A stretch of 64,000 nt of DNA from positions 2,288,484-2,352,483 of the forward strand of contig NZ_KB851219.1 of NCBI RefSeq assembly GCF_000368265.1. Reading direction: 5' to 3'. How positions within the stretch are numbered: the stretch's first letter is position 1; each line of letters starts with the position of its first letter. The notes beneath the pieces were generated by a model. It was not told the origin of the DNA, did not search any database, and saw only the letters and a program-made list of their open reading frames with translations. This stretch comes from Acinetobacter brisouisimilis. GTDB lineage: Bacteria > Pseudomonadota > Gammaproteobacteria > Pseudomonadales > Moraxellaceae. Made by a program: the position numbers and the translations under genes. Positions 27,555-41,402 of this stretch are shown here, one piece after another.

Positions 27555-28898
27555 CTAAATCTGTTGGAACGGGTAGATCGAACCTAAATTCAGCAATACC
27601 GTTAGTTCATCCAGTGCCTGACGGCTTTCAATCAACAACTGTGGATCGACCAGATCCGCCTGGGTTAAACGGTCACGGTAATGACGATCAACCCATTGAT
27701 TCAGTGCGCCAAATAGCTGCTCATTCATCAGCACTTTGGGATTCACCGCCTGTAATTCCTGCTCATTCAAGGCAACACGCAAACGTAAGCAGGCAGGCCC
27801 ACCACCGTTTTGCATACTTTCACGTAGGTCAAATACTTTAATGTCATCAATCGGTGTACCCATTTGAATCATGTCATTCAGGTAGCCCCAAACTGCCGCA
27901 TTTTTGCGAGATTCTTCAGGCACCACAATGCTCATGCCACCATCTGGGCGGGTCAAAATCTGACTGTTAAACAGATAAGTCGCTACGGCATCATCCACTG
28001 AAACACGTTGGGTCGGCACTTCAATCGCAATCAGTTCTTGCTCTAGCGTTGCCATTTTGCGGCGGATTTCATCCAGTGCCTGTACCTGATGTAAAAACGC
28101 CTGTTGATGGTGAAATAACACTTGCTGGTTGCTGACCGCGATTACGTCATTATGGAAAACGCCCTGATCAATCACGTCAGGATGCTGCTGAACAAAGACT
28201 GTGTGTGCAGCATCGAGCTGATGCAAACGCGCAATCGCTTCACTGGCTTCACGGGTCTGACGTGCTGGGTAACGTTTCGGCCCTGCTTCACCATTAAAAT
28301 GCTGCTGTCCATAAACAAACACCTGCACACTGCGCTCAGCATAGCTGCCACCTAAACGGTTGTGGTTGGCTGCACCTTCATCGCCAAACAGCGCCACTTG
28401 AGGTAATGCCGCATGATGCGCGAAATGTTGCTCATCACGGAAAATCGCCTGCAAGACCTGCGAAGTGGTATCCGCTTCAATCGAACGGTGAAACTTATTG
28501 TTGAGGTTGGCTGCGGTAAAATGCACCCGACCATCGGCACTGTCGGCAGACGGCGAAACGGTTGCTGCATTGGCTGTCCACATACAGGATGCTGAGCTTA
28601 ATGATGAAAGCAGTTGCGGTGCGTACTGCATCGCTTGCGCAAGTACGCTGGCATCATCACCACGAAAACCGAGCTTACGCAACATCGGTACATGTGGACG
28701 CTCATGCGGCACCAACACACCTTGCTTCAAGCCCAAATCACTCAGGGCTTTCATTTTTTCTAAACCTTGCTTGGCCGCAAGTTTCGGGTTGGACACCAGA
28801 TTGCGGTGTTTGGTCGAGGCTTCATTGCCAAATGACAAACCTGCATAGTGGTGAGTGGGGCCAACTAAACCATCAAAATTGACTTCATAACCTAACAT
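27555..28898 (-). CDS. astB: N-succinylarginine dihydrolase
   Basis: The 447-residue enzyme hydrolyses N2-succinylarginine to succinylornithine, CO2 and ammonia. It opens [22 protein letters not shown], a family hallmark, and carries [14 protein letters not shown] near residue 360 with the catalytic Cys. ATG 28898 is chosen, 6 nt after a GGAG ribosome site; the 12-nt upstream extension uses TTG. Confidence 0.95.
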   Translation of the reverse strand: MLGYEVNFDGLVGPTHHYAGLSFGNEASTKHRNLVSNPKLAAKQGLEKMKALSDLGLKQGVLVPHERPHVPMLRKLGFRGDDASVLAQAMQYAPQLLSSLSSASCMWTANAATVSPSADSADGRVHFTAANLNNKFHRSIEADTTSQVLQAIFRDEQHFAHHAALPQVALFGDEGAANHNRLGGSYAERSVQVFVYGQQHFNGEAGPKRYPARQTREASEAIARLHQLDAAHTVFVQQHPDVIDQGVFHNDVIAVSNQQVLFHHQQAFLHQVQALDEIRRKMATLEQELIAIEVPTQRVSVDDAVATYLFNSQILTRPDGGMSIVVPEESRKNAAVWGYLNDMIQMGTPIDDIKVFDLRESMQNGGGPACLRLRVALNEQELQAVNPKVLMNEQLFGALNQWVDRHYRDRLTQADLVDPQLLIESRQALDELTVLLNLGSIYPFQQI

Positions 28899-28920
28899 TT
28901 TCTTCTCCAATTTCCGTGGC

Positions 28921-31426
<2,506 letters not shown>

Positions 31427-31438
31427 GGGGCAATATCC

Positions 31439-32686
<1,248 letters not shown>

Positions 32687-32695
32687 TCATTTTAT

Positions 32696-32709
32696 GCACC
32701 AAGCAAGCC
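32696..32709 (-). promoter_or_regulatory. Sigma-54 type promoter of astC
   Basis: On the minus strand TGGCTTGCTTGGTGCA has GG and GC exactly 10 bp apart, the -24/-12 geometry. E. coli ast is also sigma-54 dependent. Confidence 0.55.
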
Positions 32710-32791
32710 ACGGCAGCATTGTGTCGCGTTTGTTCTATGCGAAGCTAAACCACTTAGCTCCTGTTCATAGAGGTCTGAAAGCAAGTCTGCC

Positions 32792-32808
32792 TGCTATCAG
32801 ATGATGCA
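32792..32808. promoter_or_regulatory. Candidate NtrC site upstream of astC
   Basis: TGC-N11-GCA (TGCTATCAGATGATGCA) matches the spacing of NtrC sites (TGCACCA-N3-TGGTGCA) and lies about 85 bp upstream of the sigma-54 element. Confidence 0.4.
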
Positions 32809-32883
32809 TAGGGGGAAATTTTCACCCCTATTCAAACTGAGTCCATTTCCAGTTTGCGCCTCTTGGGCACAATCTGCATTCAA

Positions 32884-34215
32884 TTATTTTCCTGGGTAAA
32901 TCCCGCGTTCTTTACGTGCCATCAAAATGCGTTCACATGCCAAAATATAGGCTGAAGTACGCAAGTTGCAGTGCTTTTCTTGTGCCTTGTTCCAGACATC
33001 GGCAACTGCATTACACATGATGGTGTCCAGACGCTGGTTAATTTCGGTTTCGCTCCAGAAGAAGCTCGACATGTCCTGTACCCACTCGAAGTAACTCACC
33101 GTGACACCGCCTGCGTTACAAATCACGTCAGGTACTACAATCACTCCACGACGATGCAAAATATCATCCGCTTCTGGGTAGGTTGGACCATTTGCGCCTT
33201 CAAGGACTAAACGCGCCTGTAATTTTTCTGCACGTTCTGCGGTAATTTGCCCTTCCAGTGCCGCAGGAATCAGGATTTCTGCCTGAACATCCCAAAATGC
33301 CTCTGCTTCAATTTCTGTCGCACCAGCAAAACCTGCCACACCACCATGCTGCTGCACATGTTGTTGCAAGGCATGTGTGTCTAAACCTGTTTCATTGAAA
33401 ATCGTGCCTGTGTGGTCTTGCACACACACCACTTTTGCGCCTGTTTCAGCAAACAAAATCGCGGCTTCACTGCCGACATTGCCAAAACCTTGTACTGCAA
33501 CACGGCTGTCTGCAACCGACAAACCAATTTTCTGGGCAATCTGACAACCTGTGACAAACACACCGCGTCCTGTGGCTTTAACACGCCCCAATGAACCGCC
33601 CAAATGCACAGGTTTGCCTGTGACCACACCTGTCACTGTATGACCTTGTTCAATCGAATAAGTGTCCATGACCCATGCCATCACCCGTGGATTGGTACCA
33701 ACATCGGGCGCAGGAATGTCTTTTTGCGGACCAATAATATGACTGATTTCACTGGTATAACGGCGAGTCAAACGTTCAAGCTCGACATCTGACAACTGGC
33801 GTGGATCAACCCGAATACCGCCTTTGGCACCGCCAAATGGTAGATTCAGTACTGCAGTTTTGATGGTCATCCATGCTGACAAGGCCATGACTTCATTCAA
33901 ATCGACATTGGGATGAAAGCGAATCCCACCCTTGCCTGGCCCACGTGACAAGTTATGCTGTACCCGATAGCCTTCAAAATGGCGAATGGAACCGTCATCC
34001 ATGACCACAGGCACATCCACAATCAGCGCACGTTTTGGATTTTTTAAGGTATCAATATATTGGGTGAGGTCGCCAAGAAATGGCTTGACCCGTTCAATCT
34101 GTGCCAGATAGGTCATCCATGCACTATTATTTTGCTGCGCGTAAGAGAGATGAGTCTCTACGGCAAAATCCTGTTTGTTGTGGTTTGCTTCAGCCTTGAG
34201 CTGTTCTGAAATCAT
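32884..34215 (-). CDS. gdhA: Glu/Leu/Phe/Val-type glutamate dehydrogenase
   Basis: The 443-residue dehydrogenase interconverts glutamate and 2-oxoglutarate plus ammonia. [15 protein letters not shown] near residue 90, the catalytic Lys region [12 protein letters not shown] near 123, [19 protein letters not shown] near 165 and the nucleotide motif GFGNVGS near 235 are all present. The start is ATG 34215. It sits between ast and a HutC-type regulator on the same strand, so it plausibly disposes of the glutamate made by AST. A GntR-type palindrome precedes it. Confidence 0.93.
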   Translation of the reverse strand: MISEQLKAEANHNKQDFAVETHLSYAQQNNSAWMTYLAQIERVKPFLGDLTQYIDTLKNPKRALIVDVPVVMDDGSIRHFEGYRVQHNLSRGPGKGGIRFHPNVDLNEVMALSAWMTIKTAVLNLPFGGAKGGIRVDPRQLSDVELERLTRRYTSEISHIIGPQKDIPAPDVGTNPRVMAWVMDTYSIEQGHTVTGVVTGKPVHLGGSLGRVKATGRGVFVTGCQIAQKIGLSVADSRVAVQGFGNVGSEAAILFAETGAKVVCVQDHTGTIFNETGLDTHALQQHVQQHGGVAGFAGATEIEAEAFWDVQAEILIPAALEGQITAERAEKLQARLVLEGANGPTYPEADDILHRRGVIVVPDVICNAGGVTVSYFEWVQDMSSFFWSETEINQRLDTIMCNAVADVWNKAQEKHCNLRTSAYILACERILMARKERGIYPGK

Positions 34216-34305
34216 ATTTCCCACGTGTATTTACTCGCTACCGTTGCTTTAAGTTCTACAAAGAGCGCATCAAAATGACTCTCTCTACATCCTGTATATG
34301 TATAA

Positions 34306-34321
34306 ACTTGTATATACAAGT
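34306..34321. promoter_or_regulatory. HutC/GntR-type operator upstream of gdhA
   Basis: The 16-bp perfect palindrome ACTTGTATATACAAGT contains GTATATAC, matching the HutC-subfamily consensus GTxTAxAC. It is 91 bp before the gdhA ATG. The regulator encoded at 34560 is HutC-like. The rest of 34216-34559 is AT-rich and has no gene. Confidence 0.6.
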
Positions 34322-34559
34322 TGAAATATAAATCAGTTTTTTTTAAAAAAATAGAGAGGGGAATAAAAATTTTTAAAAAATTTAATAAGACATTATTTTA
34401 TAATAATATTTTTAATGATCATTTTCATCACACTGTCATTTTGATAGCAAAAATCGTCAGTTTTTTACGCACTAGACGAAAGCATTTTGTAATTTTTAGG
34501 CGCATTTTTCAGTGCCTATTCTATCTGACTTGTACAATTTCATGAGTTTTCAAGACAAC

Positions 34560-35330
34560 TTAGTAGCGCATGGTCGGGGTAAATTTGCCTTTCAGATAAT
34601 AACGGCTACCTGGGTAAATCAGGCGTGCACTCGACACAATATGCTCCCCTGTCCAGGTACGGCGCTTGAGCAATAAGCACGGTTCAGTCTTGCTGATTTC
34701 CAGCCATTTGCATTCTTTGGTATTGGCTAAAATCGCTTCCACAATGTGTTCGCCTTGACTAATCGGCACACGTTTCACCAGATAATCATTCGGAGTGATT
34801 TGGGTAAAATCCTGCTGAATATAATTGGGAATCAGCGCGGCATTGACCAAACGGTCTTCCAACTGCACAGGAATGTCATTTTCAAAATGAACCAGAATCG
34901 AATGATAGAGTTTCTGCCCAATCGCGACCTGCATTTGCAGGCATTGTTCCTTGTTAGCACGAATCTGTTCCAGCAAAATAATCTCAGAACGATGGCGATG
35001 GTTACGGCTTTCGATCTCTTTGGCGATGTTGTCGATCTGGAACAATGCCGCTTCACTTTGTCGCTCTGCCACAAATGACCCCACGCCCTGAATACGGGTC
35101 AAAAAGCGCTGTTCGGTCAGTTCACGCAAGGCACGGTTGATGGTCATGCGGCTACAGCCAAGTAACTTGACCAGCTCCATTTCTGAAGGAATTTTATAGT
35201 TGGCTGGCCAAATTCCATCTTGGATTTTTTTAGTAATCAGTTGCTTGACTTGTTCATACAGCGGCAACGGGCTGTCGTGCAATGGCGATAACTCTGCTTG
35301 CTGCTGTGGGTGAGAAACACGGTTAGTCAT
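34560..35330 (-). CDS. GntR-family regulator of the HutC subfamily
   Basis: The 256-residue protein is read from ATG 35330. The N-terminal winged helix (PLYEQVKQLITKKIQDGIWPANYKIPSEMELVKLLGCSRMTINRALREL) is followed by a UTRA effector domain (about residues 95-250, QLEDRLVNAALIPNYIQQDF). The family includes the histidine-utilisation repressor HutC, which binds urocanate. No hut gene lies in the window, and the nearest target is the palindrome before gdhA. The effector is unknown. Confidence 0.85.
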   Translation of the reverse strand: MTNRVSHPQQQAELSPLHDSPLPLYEQVKQLITKKIQDGIWPANYKIPSEMELVKLLGCSRMTINRALRELTEQRFLTRIQGVGSFVAERQSEAALFQIDNIAKEIESRNHRHRSEIILLEQIRANKEQCLQMQVAIGQKLYHSILVHFENDIPVQLEDRLVNAALIPNYIQQDFTQITPNDYLVKRVPISQGEHIVEAILANTKECKWLEISKTEPCLLLKRRTWTGEHIVSSARLIYPGSRYYLKGKFTPTMRY

Positions 35331-35513
35331 GATCAACTCGAACAAAATCAATAAACAATAAAATGCGCAGGCACAAGCCAACAAAACGAATTCATTCACC
35401 CAAGATTGGGCAAAAGTTTTACTAAAAATTAAGTTTACTCAATACCTTTTTAAGATATTGAAAATAAATGAATAGTGATAGCAGAGTCTTAAAGTTTTAA
35501 CACATATTTCAGC

Positions 35514-35725
35514 ATTAGCCTTCGGCTCGACCTACTTTTCTTTCGGGATGAGTGACTTCGCCACGCAAGGGCAACCCACTTGCGGAGCGATGCTCCTCAC
35601 TGCAAAACTCGCTTAACATCATATTCTAATTAAAGATATTGCAAAAACAGTACCTTTAAAATGTTGGTCTGGCTCGAACAGTTGCAGATGACCTATTCAT
35701 ATCTCCAATTTTTGGAAAATATTCG
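35514..35725 (+). repeat. Dispersed intergenic repeat, copy A
   Basis: This intergenic block matches, by eye, the reverse complement of 57951-58095 and the block 60801-60955. Shared landmarks are CAAGGGCAACCCACTTGC, TGCAAAACTCGCT, CTGGCTCGAACAGTTGCAGA and TCTCCAATTTTTG. It has no open frame of note. The rest of the 35331-35792 gap shows nothing else. Confidence 0.75.
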
Positions 35726-35792
35726 TCAAACTTAAATTAAAATAGCATAAATCCTCAGCAGCATTGCCAATTTTAAATAGCGACTTCTGTGA

Positions 35793-36722
35793 TTATTTCA
35801 GTTGCTGCATACCCGAAATGGTCGGCATGACCTCACGCATCAGGCTTAAAAATTGGCGTAACCGTGCAGGATAATAGCGCGCCCACGGATAGACCAGATA
35901 CACAGGCAACGGTGCTGCTTGCCACTCAGGCAAGATATTCACCAGTGTTCCATCTGTCAGTGCATCAGCCGCCAGCCAACTGGAAATCACCGCCACACCC
36001 AAGCTCCGCAATGCCGCATTTTTCAGGACAAATAAGCTGTCGGTACTTAACCGTGGCTGAATCGGTACACTATGAATTTGCTGGGTCATCTGGTTTTTGA
36101 GGCGAATTTCATGTCGATAATAAGTACTGAGTTCGATCCAGGGAAAAGACTCCAAGTCCTCAATCTTTTCAATCTCAGGTGAACGTGCCAACAGTTCAGG
36201 GCTTGCCACCATAATCCGTGGCACTTCAGCCAGTAAAATGGCCACCGTGTTGGGGTCAGGTTCAAAACCAACATGGATCGCACAGTCGATATGATCGGCT
36301 AAAAAATCAGGTGCAGCATCACTGAGCCGCCATTCAATATTCAGTGCAGGATAACGCTTTAAAAAATCCAGAACAGGCAGCAACAATTGCTGTTGACCAA
36401 AGGCATGCGGAGCACGTACCCGCAGCAAACCGACAGGCTCATCCGCCACCTGTTTCAGCTCCTCTTCCAGATTCAGCCAGTCATCAATCAGGTTTTTGGC
36501 ATGCTGATAACAGCGCTCGCCATCATCGGTGAGTTTGGTCGCATGCGTGGTACGGAGCAGCAATTTTGCCCCAAGCAGTTGCTCCAGCGTACTTAAACGC
36601 CGACTCACGGTTGCCTGCGAGACTTCAAGCTGACGTGCTGCTCCCGAGAGCGAACCCGTTTCAACAATCCGAATCAGGGTATGCAGTAGTTCCAGCCGAT
36701 TTATACGTTCAAGAAATTTCAT
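35793..36722 (-). CDS. LysR-family transcriptional regulator
   Basis: The 309-residue protein has an N-terminal winged helix-turn-helix (FLERINRLELLHTLIRIVETGSLSGAARQLEVSQATVSRRL) and a LysR substrate-binding domain. It is divergent from an MFS exporter 117 bp away; LysR regulators usually control the divergent gene. A 9-bp inverted repeat in the gap is a likely binding site. Confidence 0.9.
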   Translation of the reverse strand: MKFLERINRLELLHTLIRIVETGSLSGAARQLEVSQATVSRRLSTLEQLLGAKLLLRTTHATKLTDDGERCYQHAKNLIDDWLNLEEELKQVADEPVGLLRVRAPHAFGQQQLLLPVLDFLKRYPALNIEWRLSDAAPDFLADHIDCAIHVGFEPDPNTVAILLAEVPRIMVASPELLARSPEIEKIEDLESFPWIELSTYYRHEIRLKNQMTQQIHSVPIQPRLSTDSLFVLKNAALRSLGVAVISSWLAADALTDGTLVNILPEWQAAPLPVYLVYPWARYYPARLRQFLSLMREVMPTISGMQQLK

Positions 36723-36732
36723 TTTGGTTATG

Positions 36733-36753
36733 GTTATACGTTTGACGTATAAC
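36733..36753. promoter_or_regulatory. LysR binding-site candidate
   Basis: GTTATACGT-TTG-ACGTATAAC is a perfect 9-bp inverted repeat 10 bp upstream of the LysR start, in the shared promoter with the MFS gene. Confidence 0.55.
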
Positions 36754-36839
36754 TATTTTACCATGACCACCGCTACCACAATGCCGCCATTTGCCCCAAA
36801 ATAGCTCTCTGTTCCTGCCCTGATCAAGAGATTGCCATT

Positions 36840-38060
36840 ATGACTGCTGCTGCCCCCACCCCATCCGTTTCGTCCTTATTGGTGTTTATGCTGGCAACAG
36901 GTGCAGGTATTGCTGTAGCGTGCCTGTACTATGCTCAACCCATTTTGCCGTTATTTGCCAGTGACTTGCATATTGCAGTCGGTGATTTGGGGCTGATTCC
37001 GATGCTGACGCAAATCGGCTATGCCTTGGGGATTTTCTTCCTGATTCCACTGGGCGATCGTTATGACCGTCGTGTACTGATTCTGGTCAAAAGCCTATTG
37101 CTGATTGTGTCTTTGCTGGTACTCAGTTTGAGTCAGGGTCTCTACAGTGTGTTGCTGTTTAGTCTGGTGGTAGGCATTACCGCAACCATGGCACAGGACA
37201 TCGTGCCTAGTGCTGCAATCCTTGCGCCTGCGGGACAACAGGGTAAATTTGTCGGCACCGTCATGACAGGGCTGTTACTTGGGATTTTACTGTCAAGAAC
37301 CGTGAGTGGTGTGATTGCCGCCTACTGGGGCTGGCGTGCCATGTATCAACTGGCAGCGATTAGTGTATTTGTTGTGGCGATGGGTTTATGGCGCGTGCTG
37401 CCACGCTTTCAGCCGCATGCACAGCTCGGTTACTTTGCCTTGCTCGGTTCAATGCGCCACTTGTGGCAGCGCTACCCTGCTTTGCGTCATGCCGCACTGG
37501 CACAAGGTCTGCTTTCAGTGGCATTTAGTGCCTTTTGGTCAACCCTTGCCGTGATGCTGGCAGAGCATTATCACTTGGGCAGTGCAGCAGCAGGTGGTTT
37601 TGGGATTGCAGGTGCAGCGGGTGCTTTGGCTGCGCCGATTGCAGGGTCATTGTCTGACCGTTATGGCTCGCATCGGGTAACGCAACTGGGGGCTGTACTG
37701 GTAATGCTGTCGTTTGCGGCGATGTGGGTTTTACCAATGCTGTCGATGCATGCGCAACTGCTGTTGATTGCCATCGCTGCAATTGGCTTTGACTTAGGAC
37801 TACAAGCCAGTTTGGTGGCACATCAAACCCTTGTGTATAGCCTAGAACCGACTGCACGCGGGCGTTTAAATGCCATGTTATTTACAGGCGTGTTTACGGG
37901 CATGGCGTCGGGTTCATGGCTGGGCAGCAAAGCCTATGCCATGGCAGGCTGGCAAGCGGTAGTGACCCTTGCGGCGATTATGGGGCTGATCAGTCTATGG
38001 ATTCGCTGGGTTGAAGGTCGCCGTTTACAACAAATCAAACGCCTCTCCACTCAATCTTGA
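36840..38060 (+). CDS. MFS exporter
   Basis: The 406-residue protein has 12 helices. It shows the MFS motif GDRYDRRVLI after helix 2 and LSDRYGSHRVTQ after helix 8. YYAQPILPLFASDL near residue 30 is common in YgaY/arabinose-efflux-like permeases. It is probably controlled by the divergent LysR protein. The substrate is unknown. Its end overlaps modC by 10 bp in convergent orientation. Confidence 0.85.
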   Translation: MTAAAPTPSVSSLLVFMLATGAGIAVACLYYAQPILPLFASDLHIAVGDLGLIPMLTQIGYALGIFFLIPLGDRYDRRVLILVKSLLLIVSLLVLSLSQGLYSVLLFSLVVGITATMAQDIVPSAAILAPAGQQGKFVGTVMTGLLLGILLSRTVSGVIAAYWGWRAMYQLAAISVFVVAMGLWRVLPRFQPHAQLGYFALLGSMRHLWQRYPALRHAALAQGLLSVAFSAFWSTLAVMLAEHYHLGSAAAGGFGIAGAAGALAAPIAGSLSDRYGSHRVTQLGAVLVMLSFAAMWVLPMLSMHAQLLLIAIAAIGFDLGLQASLVAHQTLVYSLEPTARGRLNAMLFTGVFTGMASGSWLGSKAYAMAGWQAVVTLAAIMGLISLWIRWVEGRRLQQIKRLSTQS

Positions 38061-38695
38061 TAATGCAAATGCCCTTTAGCCAGACAGAGTTGTGGGGCAT
38101 TCAATTGCTGCAATTCTTCTACATGATGAGTGATGTACAGCATCGGAATCGCCAGTTCCTGCTGAATGGTATTTAAAAAACTCAGTAACTGCTGACGAAG
38201 TTGTAGATCTAAACCAGTGGTCGGTTCATCCAGTAACAATAAATCGGGCGATGACAGCAACGCCCGCGCAATGGCTACCCGCTGTGCTTCACCGCCTGAA
38301 AGCTGATGTGCCTTGCGCTTCAATAACGGCAGCAAACCCAGTAATTCCACAATATAACTACTGGCAAATTTCGATGCTTGCGATGGCTTCCAGCGCTGGG
38401 CATAGCCAATATTTTGCAAGACATTTAAATGCGGAAACAGGCAGGCTTGCTGAAAAATAAAGGCAATATTACGCCGATGCACAGGCACATTCAGTCCTTG
38501 CTGACTGTCAAATAAAGTCTGTTGATTGAGCTGAATTCTACCTTGCTGCGGTTGCAGCAATCCTGCAAGGCATTTGAAAAAACTGGATTTTCCTGAACCC
38601 GATGCCCCGACAATCCCCAACACAGGGGCTTGGCTGGCAAGGTCAACCTGCAAGGCAAAATCGGCTTGGCGATATTCAAACTGACAGTTCAGCAT
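38051..38695 (-). CDS. modC: Molybdate ABC transporter ATPase, short form
   Basis: The 214-residue ATPase has Walker A GASGSGKSS near residue 31, signature [13 protein letters not shown] near 127 and Walker [13 protein letters not shown] near 150. Known full-length ModC proteins carry a C-terminal Mop/TOBE molybdate-sensing domain of ~130 residues; that domain is absent here. It directly follows modB. Confidence 0.9.
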   Translation of the reverse strand: MLNCQFEYRQADFALQVDLASQAPVLGIVGASGSGKSSFFKCLAGLLQPQQGRIQLNQQTLFDSQQGLNVPVHRRNIAFIFQQACLFPHLNVLQNIGYAQRWKPSQASKFASSYIVELLGLLPLLKRKAHQLSGGEAQRVAIARALLSSPDLLLLDEPTTGLDLQLRQQLLSFLNTIQQELAIPMLYITHHVEELQQLNAPQLCLAKGHLHYQD

Positions 38696-39382
38696 TTACA
38701 TTCGCCCCAAACGTCGCTGATATTTTTGTAAAATCACATGATTGGCAATCAGTGCTGCAAATGCCAGTGCGACTGATAACATCACCAGACGTAGCGCCAT
38801 CTGTTCACCATCGGGCTGTTGTAGCAGTGAATAAATCGCGATCGGCACGGTGCGGGTTTCATCGGGAATATTGCCGACAAAAGTAATGGTGGCACCAAAC
38901 TCGCCCAGACTGCGGCTGAAACACAAAATGCTGCCAATGATTATGCCAGGAATTGCCATCGGTAAACTGACACTGTAAAACACCTGCCATGGGTTGGCGC
39001 CCAGACTCGCGGCAACATGCTCAAGACGCTGGTCGATCAGCTGAAATGACAGCTTGATCGGCTGTACCATCAGCGGAAAAGCCACCACCATGGAGGCTAG
39101 AACTGCCCCTTTCCAGTTAAATGCCAATTGAATCCCGAACTGCTGCAAGGTATGCCCGATCCAGCCCTGATTGCCAAACAGTACCAGCAAACCATAACCC
39201 AGCACCACAGGCGGCAGTACCATCGGCAATTGCAAACAGGCTTCGAGTAAAAATTTCAGCCGAAACTGCAAGCGCACCAGACTCCATGCCACAGCAATCG
39301 CAAAGGGCAAACATAGTAAGGTCGCCCAAAGCGCAACTTTGGCGGAGAGTGCCAAGGCACTCAGTTCTTCAGGCGATAACAT
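38696..39382 (-). CDS. modB: Molybdate ABC transporter permease
   Basis: The 228-residue inner-membrane permease has five to six helices and the ABC permease EAA loop EHVAASLGANPWQVFYSVSLPMAIPGI near residue 130, followed by RSLGEFGATITFVGNIP, which is typical of ModB. It directly abuts modC and follows modA by 12 bp. Confidence 0.94.
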   Translation of the reverse strand: MLSPEELSALALSAKVALWATLLCLPFAIAVAWSLVRLQFRLKFLLEACLQLPMVLPPVVLGYGLLVLFGNQGWIGHTLQQFGIQLAFNWKGAVLASMVVAFPLMVQPIKLSFQLIDQRLEHVAASLGANPWQVFYSVSLPMAIPGIIIGSILCFSRSLGEFGATITFVGNIPDETRTVPIAIYSLLQQPDGEQMALRLVMLSVALAFAALIANHVILQKYQRRLGRM

Positions 39383-39394
39383 GCAGTCATCCTA

Positions 39395-40162
39395 TTAGCG
39401 GTTTATGCTAAAACCATAATGCTTAAAAATAGCCAAGGCTTGTACACTGTGGCTCATAAAACGATAAAACTGCTGTGCTTCAGGATTTTGCTCACCAACT
39501 TTGGTCAGTGCCACAGGATAAATCACCGCATCATGCGAGTTATCAGGCATTACCCCGATAATCTTGACTTTGTGGCTGACCAAGGCATCGGTTTTATACA
39601 CAATTCCGACATCACATTCGCCGCGCTCCACAAAGGTCAGCGCAGCGCGTACATCATCTGTCCCGACAATCCGACCTTGCAGGCTGTTGAGCCAGTTGAG
39701 CTTGATCAGGCTTTGTTTGGCATATTTCCCGACAGGTACGGATTCCATTTGCCCTGTACATAACTTACCGCTAAAGGCTTGGGCAAAGGCAAAATGACTA
39801 TTGGTCTGAACCTTTATATTCAGGTTTTTCGGGCTGATCAACACCACTTGATTGCGTAGCAATGGCTTGATGTATTTAGGCCTAACCTCCTGTTTTTGCA
39901 GCAAATAGCTCATCCAGTCCTGATCAGCAGAAAAGAAAATATCGCTCGGTGCACCCGCCACGATTTGCTTGGCAAGTGTTGAGGATGCCGCATACACAGG
40001 CACGACTTTAGTGCTCGGATGCTGCTGCTGATACAGTTTGGCAATCTCGGTCACCGCATTGGTCAGGCTGGCGGCAGCATAGACTTTCACCTCACCCGCA
40101 TGTACCCACAGCGCAGTGAATGTTCCCGCCATAAAAAGACTGAGTTGAGAAATCAAGCGCAT
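39395..40162 (-). CDS. modA: Periplasmic molybdate-binding protein
   Basis: The 255-residue precursor is read from ATG 40162 (GGGTGATAGAC upstream). Its signal peptide ends at about residue 21 (WVHAGEV). KVYAAASLTNAVTEIAKLYQ and VVPVYAASSTLAKQIVAGAPSDIFFSADQDWM are ModA hallmarks that contact the oxyanion. It captures molybdate for ModBC. It starts 10 bp after moeA. Confidence 0.95.
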   Translation of the reverse strand: MRLISQLSLFMAGTFTALWVHAGEVKVYAAASLTNAVTEIAKLYQQQHPSTKVVPVYAASSTLAKQIVAGAPSDIFFSADQDWMSYLLQKQEVRPKYIKPLLRNQVVLISPKNLNIKVQTNSHFAFAQAFSGKLCTGQMESVPVGKYAKQSLIKLNWLNSLQGRIVGTDDVRAALTFVERGECDVGIVYKTDALVSHKVKIIGVMPDNSHDAVIYPVALTKVGEQNPEAQQFYRFMSHSVQALAIFKHYGFSINR

Positions 40163-40172
40163 GTCTATCACC

Positions 40173-41402
40173 CTAATCCAGATAAATGCCGTTGAGTAAT
40201 GTGCCTGCACTCAGCGACATATCAGCAGGAACTCGCAGCAAAAAATTACTCTCGAATAAGTTGCTGAGCATGTGCGACTGCTGTTTTTTCAGGGCTGTGA
40301 CCTGTAATTGGCCTTGCTCGACCTGCGCCGACATTCTTAAAAAACGCTCGCGGCGATCAGACTTGAGCTCATGTTGCAATACTGCACTGACCCACGCGGG
40401 ACTCACTGTTTGCCCGACTAAACCACGTAGCAAACTTATGACATAGACTTGCAATGCCACATACACTGCCGCAGGGTTGCCCGGTAATCCAAGCAAATAA
40501 CAAGTGTGTTCAGCCGATTGAGCACAGGCAAAAAACATCGGTTTACCCGGCTTTTGTTTAATTTTCCAAAATACCTGCTGAAACCCCAAGTTCAGTGCTA
40601 CAGGTCGCACAAAATCATAATCACCGACCGATACACCACCTGTGGTAATGATCAGATCAAAACTGGATTGCAAAGCTTGTAATAGCTCGGTCAGCGCAGT
40701 TTCCTGATCGGCAACCAAGAAAAATTCTGCTGCTAAACCGTGTTGCTGACACCATGCTTTAAGCATCGGGGTATTGGCATCGAAAATTTTGCCTTGCTGT
40801 AATTCATCAACATGGCTGGCAACTTCATCACCTGTGACCACCACCGCAATTTTGGCTTGGCGATAGACCAAAACCTGCTGCACACCCGTCATACACAGTG
40901 CCGCAATTGCACCAACACCCAGACGTTGTCCCTGAGTGGCAAGTACCTGACCGGCCTGTACTTCTTCGCCTGCATCGCGGATATCGGCATGTTCAGCCAA
41001 ATCTTCAGTCAGTTGTATCTGTTGTTCCACGTGGAGCTGCACAATTTCCTGACGTGCCACCGTGGTGGTGCCTTCGGGGATCTTGCCCCCCGTAAAAATC
41101 CGTACCGCTTGCCCTGCTTCAAGCTGTAGTTCGCTGACTTGCCCTGCGCGAACTTCACCGATGACCTGAAAGCATTGCCCTGCATCAATCGGATGCTGCG
41201 GTGCAGCCAGTGCATAACCATCCACCGCGCTTTGCGAAAAAATCGGTAACGCTACAGGCGCATGTACATCCTGTGCCAAGACCCGTTGCAAGGCCTGTTC
41301 GACAGGCACAATCTCATGCTCAAGTGGCTGAATGGTTTCTGCAATCAGGGCCAAAGCCTGATCAATCGAAATCAGCCCATGTTCTGCGCCACAGCCACTC
41401 AT
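40173..41402 (-). CDS. moeA: Molybdopterin molybdotransferase
   Basis: The 409-residue enzyme inserts molybdenum into adenylated molybdopterin. SAVDGYAL near residue 63, IFTGGKIPEGTTTVARQE near 105 and TTGGVSVGDYDFV near 253 are the expected signatures. Its ATG overlaps the stop of moaCB by 4 nt (ATGA), so translation is likely coupled. Confidence 0.94.
   Translation of the reverse strand: MSGCGAEHGLISIDQALALIAETIQPLEHEIVPVEQALQRVLAQDVHAPVALPIFSQSAVDGYALAAPQHPIDAGQCFQVIGEVRAGQVSELQLEAGQAVRIFTGGKIPEGTTTVARQEIVQLHVEQQIQLTEDLAEHADIRDAGEEVQAGQVLATQGQRLGVGAIAALCMTGVQQVLVYRQAKIAVVVTGDEVASHVDELQQGKIFDANTPMLKAWCQQHGLAAEFFLVADQETALTELLQALQSSFDLIITTGGVSVGDYDFVRPVALNLGFQQVFWKIKQKPGKPMFFACAQSAEHTCYLLGLPGNPAAVYVALQVYVISLLRGLVGQTVSPAWVSAVLQHELKSDRRERFLRMSAQVEQGQLQVTALKKQQSHMLSNLFESNFLLRVPADMSLSAGTLLNGIYLD

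Noticed and set aside
34321-34545. Small plus-strand frame upstream of gdhA
   Set aside because: Its Lys/Phe/Ile-rich composition reflects AT-rich intergenic DNA and it has no ribosome site.
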